Shown piece by piece: positions 56,594-64,000 of a stretch of DNA of 64,000 nt. The position numbers and the translations under genes were made by a program. The stretch is taken from positions 62,001 through 126,000 of the forward strand of contig NZ_OPYN01000224.1 in assembly GCF_900277125.1 (NCBI RefSeq). The letters are read 5' to 3'. The notes under the pieces are model-generated. The model searched no databases, was not told where the DNA came from, and saw only the letters and a program-made list of their open reading frames with translations. This DNA comes from Pseudomonas inefficax. Its GTDB lineage: Bacteria > Pseudomonadota > Gammaproteobacteria > Pseudomonadales > Pseudomonadaceae. Within the stretch, counting starts at the first letter, position 1, and every line of letters begins with the position of its first letter.

Positions 56594-58020
56594 TGCGAGG
56601 CCAATGTGGTAGCAGGGATGTCGAGGCGCTGGCCGACCTTCAGCTCATCGGTCTTGAGGCTGTTGGTGCTGCGCAGGCTGGTCACGCTGACCTGGTAGCG
56701 CACGGCAAGCATCGCCAGGGTCTCGCCGGGGCGCACCGTGTGCTCACGAGGGCCAGCGGCGATCTTGCCGGTATCGCGCAGCCAGGCGATGTAGGTACCG
56801 GGCGGCGGGTTCTGCTGGAAGTACTGGCGCACACCGGTGTGGATCGAACGGGCCAGGGCCTGCTGGTGGCTGGCGGTGGCCAGCTTGGCGGCTTCGTTGT
56901 TGTTCGAGATGAACCCGGTTTCAACGAGGATCGACGGAATATCCGGCGACTTCAGCACCATGAAGCCGGCTTGTTCCACCCGCTGCTTGTGCAGCGAGGT
57001 AATGCGGCCCATGTTGCCCAGCACCTTCTGCCCCACATTAAGGCTGGAGCTGAGCGTAGCGGTCATCGACAGGTCGAGCAGCACGCCGGCCAGCATGCGG
57101 TCCTTGTCGTCGAGGCTGACGTTACCGGCACCACCGATCAGGTCGGAACGGTTTTCCGTGTCGGCCAGCCAGCGCGCAGTCTCGGAGGTAGCGCCACGAT
57201 CGGACAGGGCGAATACCGAGGCGCCAAAGGCGGCACGGGACGGAGCGGCGTCGGCGTGGATCGAGATGAACAGGTCGGCACCCTTCTTGCGGGCGATTTC
57301 CGTACGTTTGCGCAGCGGGATGAAGTAATCGCCAGTACGGGTCAGCTCGGCCCGGAAGCCTTTTTCGCTGTTGATCTGGCGCTGCAGCTCCTTGGCGATC
57401 TGCAGCACGATGTCTTTTTCATGCTGGCCACGCGAGCCGGACGCACCCGGGTCTTCGCCACCGTGGCCGGCGTCGATGGCAACCACGATGTCACGCTTGC
57501 CGCTGGGTACCGGCGGCAGCTTGATGGCTGGCTGGGCCGGAGTCACCGGCACTGCCGGCGTGGTTGCAGGCGTTGGTACCGGGGCTGGGGCCGGAGTCGG
57601 CGCGCTGGCCGCGATGGCGTCAGCCTCCTGGTCATACAGATCGACCACCAGGCGGTTGCCGTACTGGGCGTTGGGCGCCAGGGTGAAGCTTTTTGGGGTG
57701 ACCGACTTTTTCAGGTCGACCACCACCCGCAGGTCGGTCGGGGTGCGCTGGGCCGAACGGACGCTGCTGATCGGCGTATTGGAGGTGGCCACGTTCAGTG
57801 GCGCAGCCAGGGTCGCGCCATTGATGTCGATGACCAGGCGATCGGGCGCGCTCAGGGTGAAGACGCTGTGTTGCACGGGGCCAGACAGGTCGAAGACCAG
57901 CCGCGTGTTGTCCGGCGCGCGCCACAGGCGCATGCTCTTGACTTGAGTGACGGCCAGAGCGTCAACGGTCACCGTTGTCAGCAGCAGCCCAACGATGGCG
58001 ACCAGTGCGCGTATGCGCAT
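56590..58020 (-). CDS. amiB: N-acetylmuramoyl-L-alanine amidase, AmiB type
   Basis: A 476-residue periplasmic enzyme that cleaves the amide bond between MurNAc and the peptide stem during cell separation. Order: signal peptide (1-23), AMIN domain (about 25-125), Pro/Ala linker, amidase_3 domain (about 175-400) with zinc ligands in DAGHGGEDPGASG and a catalytic Glu near LVETGFISNN, and a C-terminal LysM repeat (HTVRPGETLAMLA). Between tsaE and mutL, its usual place. Confidence 0.95.
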   Translation of the reverse strand: MRIRALVAIVGLLLTTVTVDALAVTQVKSMRLWRAPDNTRLVFDLSGPVQHSVFTLSAPDRLVIDINGATLAAPLNVATSNTPISSVRSAQRTPTDLRVVVDLKKSVTPKSFTLAPNAQYGNRLVVDLYDQEADAIAASAPTPAPAPVPTPATTPAVPVTPAQPAIKLPPVPSGKRDIVVAIDAGHGGEDPGASGSRGQHEKDIVLQIAKELQRQINSEKGFRAELTRTGDYFIPLRKRTEIARKKGADLFISIHADAAPSRAAFGASVFALSDRGATSETARWLADTENRSDLIGGAGNVSLDDKDRMLAGVLLDLSMTATLSSSLNVGQKVLGNMGRITSLHKQRVEQAGFMVLKSPDIPSILVETGFISNNNEAAKLATASHQQALARSIHTGVRQYFQQNPPPGTYIAWLRDTGKIAAGPREHTVRPGETLAMLAVRYQVSVTSLRSTNSLKTDELKVGQRLDIPATTLASQ

Positions 58021-58031
58021 ACCTACCCCAC

Positions 58032-58505
58032 TTACTGTTTATAGTGTTCGGCCAGTGCCACGCACCAGGCCTCGCCGCGAGCCCCCTGCGGCGAAAGGAT
58101 CAGCGAGCGTCCGCCCGCTTGGGGGCTTATGGTAATGGTCAGGTCGGGCTTTGGCAAAACGCCCGCACCCTTTTGTGGCCACTCGAACAGGCACAGCGGG
58201 TCGCCCTCGAAATAGTCACGAATGCCCATGAACTCCAGCTCTTCCGGATCGACCAGGCGGTACAGGTCGAAATGGAACGCCCGCACCTCGCCGATCTCGT
58301 AAGGCTCGACCACAGTGAAGGTCGGGCTTTTCACTGCACCAGTATGGCCCAGGCCGCGAATCAGGCCACGCGACAGCGTGGTTTTGCCCGCACCCAGGTC
58401 ACCTTCCAGAAAAATCACGCCGTGACCGCCGGTCACCTCGGCCAGTTGTGCACCGAATTTGACCGTGGCCGCTTCATCGGCCAGAAACAGGTTTAAGCCA
58501 GACAC
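58032..58505 (-). CDS. tsaE: tRNA threonylcarbamoyladenosine biosynthesis ATPase TsaE
   Basis: A 157-residue P-loop ATPase needed for t6A37 formation with TsaB, TsaD and TsaC. Walker A GDLGAGKTT is at 35-43, followed by LSRGLIRGLGHTGAVKSPTFTVVE. Overlaps nnrD by 13 bases and precedes amiB by 11. Confidence 0.95.
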   Translation of the reverse strand: MSGLNLFLADEAATVKFGAQLAEVTGGHGVIFLEGDLGAGKTTLSRGLIRGLGHTGAVKSPTFTVVEPYEIGEVRAFHFDLYRLVDPEELEFMGIRDYFEGDPLCLFEWPQKGAGVLPKPDLTITISPQAGGRSLILSPQGARGEAWCVALAEHYKQ

Positions 58506-59353
58506 GCAGAATGCTCCTCCAACAACTCACGAATGACCGGCGCCAGATCGCTGGCAGCCAAGCCCCTACCTTTTACGCCCAGACGCTCGCCCGCGCAGGC
58601 GTGCAGCCATACCCCCAGCCCTGCGGCATGCCAGGCATCCAGGCCTTGGGCCAGCAGCGCCGCCAGCACGCCGGTCAGCACATCGCCCAGCCCAGCACCT
58701 GCCATGGCCGGGTGGCCACGTTCGCACAGCAGTAACTGCCCGACCGGGTCGACTACCAGAGTGCCGGCCCCCTTGAGCACGCAGACGCTGTTGTACCGGC
58801 GCGCCAGCTTGCGTGCGGCGCCCGGGCGGTCCGCCTGCACAGCCTCGGTGGAAATGCCCAACAGCCGCGCCGCCTCCCCCGGGTGCGGGGTAAGAATGCT
58901 GCCACTGGGCAGAGCTAGCGGGGTGCGCGCCAGCAAGTTCAGGGCGTCGGCGTCCCACACCTGCGGGCGCTCGGCATTGGCCACCGCCGACAGCAGGCTG
59001 CGGCCCCAGGCCGCCTGGCCCAGGCCAGGGCCGACCACCAGCACCGAAGCGCGCTCCAGCACGCCCATCAGCTGGTTGGCCGAGCTGGCGCCCAGGCACA
59101 TGACCTCGGGCAGGCGCGCCAGGCTGGCAGTCACGTGTTCGGGCCGCGTCGCCACACTGACCAGCCCCGCGCCACAGCGCAGGGCAGCTTCGGCGCTGAG
59201 CAGCACGGCGCCGCCAGTGCCAAGGTCGCCACCGACCACCAGTACATGGCCGAAGTCGCCTTTATGGGCGTGCGCATGCCGTGCCGGCAGGCGCGCGACG
59301 CTCACGCTGCTGAGCAATTGTGGGGTATGGCTGGGGTGTTTGGTCTGCGGCAT
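58493..59353 (-). CDS. nnrD: ADP-dependent NAD(P)H-hydrate dehydratase NnrD
   Basis: Repairs hydrated NAD(P)H using ADP. A 286-residue ribokinase-like protein with GDFGHVLVVGGDLGTGGA, LTPHPGEAARLLG and GNGDVLTG-type text here reading GAGLGDVLTGVLAALL. The usual bacterial enzyme is a fusion with an N-terminal NnrE epimerase domain, and that domain is absent here; the short form is normal for pseudomonads as I recall. Start at 59353 chosen because homology begins soon after. Confidence 0.9.
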   Translation of the reverse strand: MPQTKHPSHTPQLLSSVSVARLPARHAHAHKGDFGHVLVVGGDLGTGGAVLLSAEAALRCGAGLVSVATRPEHVTASLARLPEVMCLGASSANQLMGVLERASVLVVGPGLGQAAWGRSLLSAVANAERPQVWDADALNLLARTPLALPSGSILTPHPGEAARLLGISTEAVQADRPGAARKLARRYNSVCVLKGAGTLVVDPVGQLLLCERGHPAMAGAGLGDVLTGVLAALLAQGLDAWHAAGLGVWLHACAGERLGVKGRGLAASDLAPVIRELLEEHSACLA

Positions 59354-59418
59354 GGGGTCAAAGGCTCCAATGTCTGGCAGAATTATACGCACCTGAGCCC
59401 GTATTGCCTTGCCCATCC

Positions 59419-60483
59419 ATGTCCGCCTGTACGCCTGACCTCATCCAACTGGCCCAATCGATCAAGATTTGGGGCCAAGAACTCGGTTTTGCCCATGTCG
59501 GCATCGCCGGGGTCGACCTTGGCGAACACGAACACCACCTGCAGCGCTGGCTCGACGCCGGCTACCAGGGTGAGATGGAATACCTGGGCGCTCACGGCAG
59601 CAAGCGCGCGCACCCAGAGCAACTGATCCCCGGCACGGTACGCGTGGTATCGCTGCGCATGGACTACCTGCCCGGCGATACGCAGATGGCGCAGCGCCTG
59701 GCACAGCCGGAGAAAGCCTATGTGTCGCGCTACGCCCTGGGCCGGGATTACCACAAGCTGGTGCGCAAGCGTGTGCAGTTTCTGGCCGATCGTATTCAGG
59801 AAGCCATCGGCCCGTTCGGCTACCGCGCCTTCGTCGACAGCGCTCCGGTGCTGGAAAAGGCCCTGGCCGAGCAGGCCGGGCTAGGCTGGATCGGCAAGAA
59901 CACCCTGCTGCTCAACCGCAAGGCCGGTAGCTACTTCTTCCTCGCCGAGCTGTTCGTCGACCTGCCGCTGCCGGTGGACGAAGCCACCACCAGCGAACAT
60001 TGCGGGCGCTGCCAGGCCTGCCTGGACATCTGCCCGACCCAGGCCTTCGTCGGGCCGTATGTGCTGGATGCACGGCGCTGCATCTCCTACCTGACCATCG
60101 AACTGCGGGGTCCGATCCCTGTCGAGTTGCGTTCGAAGATGGGCAATCGGGTGTTCGGTTGCGATGACTGTCAGATCGTCTGCCCGTGGAACCGCTTTGC
60201 CAGGCACAGCCAGGAACAGGACTTCCAGCCACGGCACGGGCTGGAGAATGCCGAGTTGGCGGAGATGTTCCTGTGGGATGAAAGGACCTTCCTGCGCAAG
60301 ACCGAAGGTGGGCCGTTGCGCCGGGCCGGGTATGAGCGCTGGTTGCGCAACCTGGCAGTGGGGCTTGGCAATGCACCTTCGACGATCCCGGTGATCGAGG
60401 CGCTGAAGGCACGACGCGAGGATGCATCGGAGCTGGTGAGGGAGCACGTGGAGTGGGCGCTAGCGCAACACGGCGTTTCGTAG
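59419..60483 (+). CDS. queG: Epoxyqueuosine reductase QueG
   Basis: A 354-residue enzyme with a cobalamin-binding N-terminal half and two [4Fe-4S] ferredoxin motifs, CGRCQACLDICP at about 195-206 and CDDCQIVCPWN at about 247-257. It reduces epoxyqueuosine to queuosine at the wobble position of tRNAs for Tyr, His, Asn and Asp. Start at 59419 is the first ATG after the divergent nnrD start. Confidence 0.95.
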   Translation: MSACTPDLIQLAQSIKIWGQELGFAHVGIAGVDLGEHEHHLQRWLDAGYQGEMEYLGAHGSKRAHPEQLIPGTVRVVSLRMDYLPGDTQMAQRLAQPEKAYVSRYALGRDYHKLVRKRVQFLADRIQEAIGPFGYRAFVDSAPVLEKALAEQAGLGWIGKNTLLLNRKAGSYFFLAELFVDLPLPVDEATTSEHCGRCQACLDICPTQAFVGPYVLDARRCISYLTIELRGPIPVELRSKMGNRVFGCDDCQIVCPWNRFARHSQEQDFQPRHGLENAELAEMFLWDERTFLRKTEGGPLRRAGYERWLRNLAVGLGNAPSTIPVIEALKARREDASELVREHVEWALAQHGVS

Positions 60484-60492
60484 CCACACAAT

Positions 60493-60583
60493 CCCTGTGG
60501 GAGCGGGTTCACCCGCGAACACGGGCGAAGCCCGTGCCATGCACCGCGTTGGATTCTTCGCGGCTAAAGCCGCTCCCACAGGG
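60493..60583. repeat. Composite REP pair with third hairpin, after queG
   Basis: Outward units with GGGTTCACCC and GGCTAAAGCC stems flank the insert GCGAACACGGGCGAAGCCCGTG at 60515-60536, a variant of the CACCGGC insert seen at 44.6 kb. Confidence 0.87.
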
Positions 60584-60654
60584 TACTCGGAGCGCCAGCG
60601 CAGCCCAAAGGGCTGGGTAATCCCCACAGGAGCCAGGTTGCGCCCGCGATTGCC

Positions 60655-61266
60655 TCATTGCTGGTCGTTGTAGTGAAACTTGGGCATTTCCCAATGGAAC
60701 CGAATCGCCAGCAGCCGCACCAGGAACCCGCCAAACAAGGTCAGCAGCATCGCCTGCTCCGCCGGCACCTTGAAATACACGCAGCCCAGATAGAACCACG
60801 CCGCGGCAAACGACACGCTGGCGTACAGCTCGCGACGGAACACCAGGGGAATGTCGTTGCAAAAGATATCCCGCAAGATCCCGCCGAACACCCCGGTGAT
60901 CACCCCGCTGATCGACGCCACCAGCATGCCCTGCCCCATCTCCAGTGCGGTCATGCAGCCGATCAGGGTAAAGGCCACCAGCCCCAGGGCATCGAGCACC
61001 AGAAACAGCGAGCGCAGGCGGCGCATCATCGGCGCGATGAAAATGGTCAGCAGCGCTGCACAACTGGTCAGCACCAGGTATTCAGGGTGCTTCACCCAGG
61101 TCAGCGGGTAGTGCCCAAGCAGCACGTCACGCACCGAGCCGCCACCCAGGGCGGTGACACAGGCAATCAGCACCACGCCGAACCAGTCCATGCCGCGGCG
61201 GCCGGCAGACAACGCGCCGGTCATGGCTTCGGCGGTGATGGCGATGAGGTAGAGCATCAACAACAT
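60655..61266 (-). CDS. TRIC-type cation channel family protein (YicG, UPF0126)
   Basis: A 203-residue inner-membrane protein with seven predicted segments arranged as two repeats, containing GGGSVRDVLLGHYPLTWV and GGILRDIFCNDIP, the pair of GGxxRD motifs of the UPF0126/TRIC family. Bacterial TRIC proteins conduct monovalent cations; the YicG group may transport glycine or other small solutes. Start at 61266, with a possible second ATG three codons later. Confidence 0.87.
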   Translation of the reverse strand: MLLMLYLIAITAEAMTGALSAGRRGMDWFGVVLIACVTALGGGSVRDVLLGHYPLTWVKHPEYLVLTSCAALLTIFIAPMMRRLRSLFLVLDALGLVAFTLIGCMTALEMGQGMLVASISGVITGVFGGILRDIFCNDIPLVFRRELYASVSFAAAWFYLGCVYFKVPAEQAMLLTLFGGFLVRLLAIRFHWEMPKFHYNDQQ

Positions 61267-61325
61267 GGTGCGGAGTCCGTGCGGGCGTGCGAGAAAGGCG
61301 CGCAGTCTAACCAGTTGCCCAGGGC

Positions 61326-61358
61326 ACCAAAAGAGGGCGCAGATACAATATCTGCGCC
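61326..61358 (-). terminator. Terminator after orn
   Basis: Stem GGCGCAGATA / TATCTGCGCC (10 bp, 3-base loop) with T-rich CTCTTTTGG on the minus side; also TTTTC on the plus side, so it may work in both directions. Confidence 0.85.
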
Positions 61359-61366
61359 TTTTCGGC

Positions 61367-61909
61367 TCACACCTTGATGAAGTGCTCGCGATAGTGGCGC
61401 AGTTCGGCGATCGATTCGCGGATGTCGTCCAGCGCCAGGTGGGTGTTGCCCTTCTTGAAGCTGTCGCGCACGTCAGGCGCCCAGCGTGCAGCCAGTTCCT
61501 TCAGGGTCGACACATCCAGGTTGCGGTAGTGGAAGTAGTTTTCCAGGTTGCGCATGTGCCGGTACAGGAAGCGGCGGTCCTGGCAGATGCTGTTGCCACA
61601 GATCGGCGACTTGCCTTTCGGCACCCACTGCTCGAGGAAGGCAATGGTCTGCGCCTCGGCTTCGGCCATGCCGACCTTGCTCTCGCGTACGCGCTGGGTC
61701 AGGCCCGAAGCACCATGGGTGCGGGTGTTCCATTCGTCCATGCGCGCGAGCACTTCGTCACTGTGGTGGATGGCGATCACCGGCCCTTCGGCCAGGGTGT
61801 TCAGTTCGCTGTCGGTGACGATGGTGGCCATCTCGATGATGACGTCGCTGTCCGGATCCAGGCCTGTCATTTCCAGGTCGATCCAGATCAGGTTCTGTGG
61901 GTTTTGCAT
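61367..61909 (-). CDS. orn: Oligoribonuclease Orn
   Basis: A 180-residue DEDDh 3'-5' exoribonuclease that clears di-ribonucleotides, including pGpG from c-di-GMP turnover. DLEMTGLD at residues 11-18 is the first Exo motif, with DxE at 11-13; HLALDDI and HYREHF close the family core. Divergent from rsgA by 142 bases. Confidence 0.96.
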   Translation of the reverse strand: MQNPQNLIWIDLEMTGLDPDSDVIIEMATIVTDSELNTLAEGPVIAIHHSDEVLARMDEWNTRTHGASGLTQRVRESKVGMAEAEAQTIAFLEQWVPKGKSPICGNSICQDRRFLYRHMRNLENYFHYRNLDVSTLKELAARWAPDVRDSFKKGNTHLALDDIRESIAELRHYREHFIKV

Positions 61910-62051
61910 GCGGGGACTCCTCGTATAGGCCGTCATAGTAGCGTAGTGGCCAAGGCACGCCCATTCACGGCACGAAGGTAAGCCAAATGGTCCGGCGCCT
62001 GGCGTGCTAAACTGCCTGCCGTTTTCAACCTGCCCCACGCACGGAACCTTC

Positions 62052-63083
62052 ATGGCCAAACGCCAGCTCAATCGCCGCCAGAACTGGCGCATCGAAAAAA
62101 TTCAGAACGAGCGCGCCGCGCGTGCGGCCAAACGCGAACAGCACGCACTGCAGGAGCTGGAGGGTGGCGACCTGGGGCCGGAGCAGCTGGGCCTGGTGAT
62201 TGCGCACTTCGGTGTGCAGGTAGAGGTGGAAGCCCAGGATGGCGAAGCGGCTGGCCAGGTGTTCCGCTGCCACTTGCGCGCCAATCTGCCGGCGCTGGTT
62301 ACCGGCGACCGCGTGGTATGGCGGGCGGGCAACCAGGGCATTGGCGTGATCGTCGCGCAGATGCCGCGCAGCACCGAGCTGTGCCGGCCTAACAACCACG
62401 GCCAGCTGAAGCCGGTGGCGGCCAACGTCGACCTGATCGTGATCGTCTTCGCCCCTGCGCCCGAACCGCACCCCAACCTGATCGACCGCTACCTGGTGGC
62501 CGCAGAGCACGCCGGCATTCGCCCGCTGTTGCTGCTGAACAAGGCCGACCTGATCAACGACGAGAACGGCCCGGGGCTGCACGCACTGCTGGAGGTTTAC
62601 CGCGAGCTGGGCTACCCGCTGCTGGAAGTCTCGGCACATCACGGTGACGGCATGCAACGCCTGCAGCAGATGCTCGACGGCCACATCAGCGTATTCGTCG
62701 GCCAGTCGGGGGTGGGCAAGTCGTCTTTGGTCAACAGCCTGCTGCCGGACGCCGGCACCCGTGTCGGTGACCTGTCGGAATGGTCTGGCCAGGGCACCCA
62801 CACCACCACTACTGCGCGGCTGTACCACTTCCCCAATGGCGGTGACCTGATCGATTCGCCGGGTATCCGCGAGTTCGGCCTGGGTCATGTCAGCCGCAGC
62901 GATGTGGAGGATGGTTTCATCGAGTTCCGCGACTTGTTCGGCACCTGCCGCTTCCGCGACTGCAAGCATGATCGCGAACCGGGCTGTGCGCTGCTCAAGG
63001 CGCTGGACGAGGGGCGCATCAAGCCGCAACGGATGAGTAGCTACCGCTCGATCATCGCCAGTTTGCCGGAAGACGCTTACTGA
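62052..63083 (+). CDS. rsgA: Ribosome small-subunit-dependent GTPase RsgA
   Basis: A 343-residue circularly permuted GTPase assisting late 30S maturation. Order: basic N-tail, OB fold, G4 (LLNKADL) ahead of G1 (GQSGVGKSS, about 217-225), G3 (DSPGIREF), then a zinc-binding C-terminus with CRFRDCKHDREPGC. ATG at 62052 starts MAKRQLNRRQNWRI. Confidence 0.96.
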   Translation: MAKRQLNRRQNWRIEKIQNERAARAAKREQHALQELEGGDLGPEQLGLVIAHFGVQVEVEAQDGEAAGQVFRCHLRANLPALVTGDRVVWRAGNQGIGVIVAQMPRSTELCRPNNHGQLKPVAANVDLIVIVFAPAPEPHPNLIDRYLVAAEHAGIRPLLLLNKADLINDENGPGLHALLEVYRELGYPLLEVSAHHGDGMQRLQQMLDGHISVFVGQSGVGKSSLVNSLLPDAGTRVGDLSEWSGQGTHTTTTARLYHFPNGGDLIDSPGIREFGLGHVSRSDVEDGFIEFRDLFGTCRFRDCKHDREPGCALLKALDEGRIKPQRMSSYRSIIASLPEDAY

Positions 63084-63128
63084 CCGCTTGCGCCACAGGT
63101 TCTGCGCCGGTTTCAGCTACGGCGCGAT

Positions 63129-63250
63129 CCTGTGGGAGCGGCCTTGCGTCGCGAAAGGGGCGCGCAGCGGCCCCAGATATCAGCATTAATACAAATATTG
63201 CCGGGGCCGCGTTGCGGCCCTTTCGCGACACAAGGCCGCTCCCACAAGGG
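63129..63250. repeat. REP pair between rsgA and motB
   Basis: Outward CCTGTGGGAGCGGCCTTGCG and TTTCGCGACACAAGGCCGCT units with GC-rich inserts GGGGCGCGCAGCGGCCCC and GGGGCCGCGTTGCGGCCC between them. Convergent genes end on either side. Confidence 0.85.
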
Positions 63251-63272
63251 ACCGCGTAAGACGAAAAAGGGT

Positions 63273-64000
63273 TTACTGGTCCTTTGCCTCATCCATCTTC
63301 AGCGTCCCTTCTTCGAAGATGTTCAGCTTCTGGCGCAGCTCGCGCGGCTGCATGGGTGCCTGCCCGGCCTCCCCTGGCGCAGCCGGTGCCGCAGCGGCCG
63401 GCGGTGCGGGCTCGGCAGCCGGTGCTTCTGGCGCGCCCTGCTCGCCTTCGATATTGCGCTGGGCCTTCTTGGTCAGCACGATGATGTCGATGCGGCGGTT
63501 GACCGGGTTGAACGGGTCCTTGCGGTCGAACAGCGACGACGAGGCGTAGCCGACCACCCGTGCCACCTGGCCGTCCGGGTAACCACCAGCCACCAGCGCG
63601 CGGCGCGCGGCGTTGGCACGGTTGGCCGACAGTTCCCAGTTGCCGAACTCGCCAGTGCCGGCATACGGCTTGGCATCGGTGTGGCCACTGATGCTGATCT
63701 TGTTCGGCACCGCTTTGATGGTGTCGGCCATAGCCAGCAGAATGTCCTCGAAGTACGGCTGCAGGCGCGCGCTGCCGATGTCGAACATCGGCCGGTTCTC
63801 GGCATCCATAATCTGGATGCGCAGGCCGTCCTGGGTGATCTCGAACAGGATCTGGTCCTTGAACTTCTGCAGCTGCGGGTTCTCTTCCACCTTGTTCTGC
63901 AGTTCCTGCAGCAGCAACTCCAGGCGCTCACGCTCAACCTGCTCGGCCATGGTCTCCACCTGGTCCTTGTCCAGCTGGATGCTGGTATCAGGCGTCGGTT
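63273..64000 (-). CDS. motB: Flagellar motor protein MotB, C-terminal part
   Basis: The 5' end lies beyond the window; 242 codons are visible with no stop. MotB anchors the stator to peptidoglycan and, with MotA, forms a proton channel. The OmpA-like domain is complete, with ISGHTDAKPYAGTGEFGNWELSANRA-type text (key SGHTDA and NWELSANRA) and GYASSSLF. The catalytic-channel Asp is in the missing N-terminal helix. The C-terminal Ala/Pro-rich tail is about 60 residues. motA is expected further right. Confidence 0.93.
   Translation of the reverse strand, partial: PTPDTSIQLDKDQVETMAEQVERERLELLLQELQNKVEENPQLQKFKDQILFEITQDGLRIQIMDAENRPMFDIGSARLQPYFEDILLAMADTIKAVPNKISISGHTDAKPYAGTGEFGNWELSANRANAARRALVAGGYPDGQVARVVGYASSSLFDRKDPFNPVNRRIDIIVLTKKAQRNIEGEQGAPEAPAAEPAPPAAAAPAAPGEAGQAPMQPRELRQKLNIFEEGTLKMDEAKDQ

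Noticed and set aside
54614..58044. Plus-strand frames opposite mutL and amiB
   Set aside because: Shadows of conserved genes; no ribosome-binding sites.

Overview
This 64 kb window is ordinary chromosomal DNA of a fluorescent pseudomonad, most likely the Pseudomonas putida group. The evidence is a high-GC sequence, gene order I recognise from P. putida (urtABCDE, cbpA/cbpM with a YegD-like Hsp70, livFGMHK, pncB-nadE-azurin, rpsF-rpsR-rplI-dnaB, rlmB-rnr, purA-hisZ-hflC-hflK-hflX-hfq-miaA-mutL, queG, orn, rsgA, motB) and about 20 REP-type palindromic repeat loci in the gaps between genes. I see no prophage, plasmid, insertion sequence, integrase or CRISPR array. Both edges cut a gene: cycA at the left and motB at the right.

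Layout. 1-7.2 kb: end of a D-serine/D-alanine/glycine permease, then the urea ABC transporter urtABCDE behind a sigma-54-type promoter with an NtrC-like site, then a GNAT acetyltransferase. 7.3-10 kb: a divergent chaperone module, cbpA-cbpM against an Hsp70-like ATPase. 10.1-21.3 kb: single genes, namely an AI-2E-family transporter, a PsiF-repeat protein, an AraC regulator, an EamA exporter, a lipase, OsmE, a ferritin-like protein, an AsmA-family protein, a secreted protein with eight 15-residue repeats, a FabR/DesT-type regulator, an AGE-family isomerase and an SDR. 21.3-22.0 kb: a gene-free stretch with a cluster of DnaA-box-like nonamers. 22.0-27.4 kb: the branched-chain amino acid ABC transporter livKHMGF, also behind a sigma-54-type promoter with an NtrC-like site. 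27.6-31.2 kb: NAD biosynthesis (pncB, nadE), azurin, a possible 29-codon peptide and a LOG-family hydrolase. 31.3-41 kb, all minus strand: a YgiQ-like radical SAM protein, DnaB, the rpsF-rpsR-DUF2232-rplI operon and rlmB-rnr. 41.2-44.6 kb, plus strand: two tRNA-Leu(CAG) genes and a two-gene ferric-iron uptake unit. 44.8-59.4 kb, minus strand: a chemoreceptor, purA, hisZ, hflC, hflK, hflX, hfq, miaA, mutL, an amiB-type amidase, tsaE and nnrD. 59.4-64 kb: queG, a TRIC/YicG-family membrane protein, orn, rsgA and the C-terminal part of motB.

How it fits together. Two nitrogen-scavenging importers, for urea and for branched-chain amino acids, share the same promoter design, which points to common NtrC control. 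The right half is a dense block of translation, RNA, DNA-repair and cell-wall housekeeping genes in minus-strand operons with overlapping or touching stop and start codons. The observations I rate highest are the DnaA-box cluster near 21.5-21.9 kb, the shared sigma-54/NtrC architecture, the repeat-built secreted protein at 17.9 kb, the nucleotide-binding-domain-only Hsp70 beside its own J-protein, the composite REP elements carrying a third covarying hairpin, and the GntR-like operator with a small ORF at 30.35-30.5 kb. All functional statements come from reading motifs and recalled family knowledge; no database search was run.
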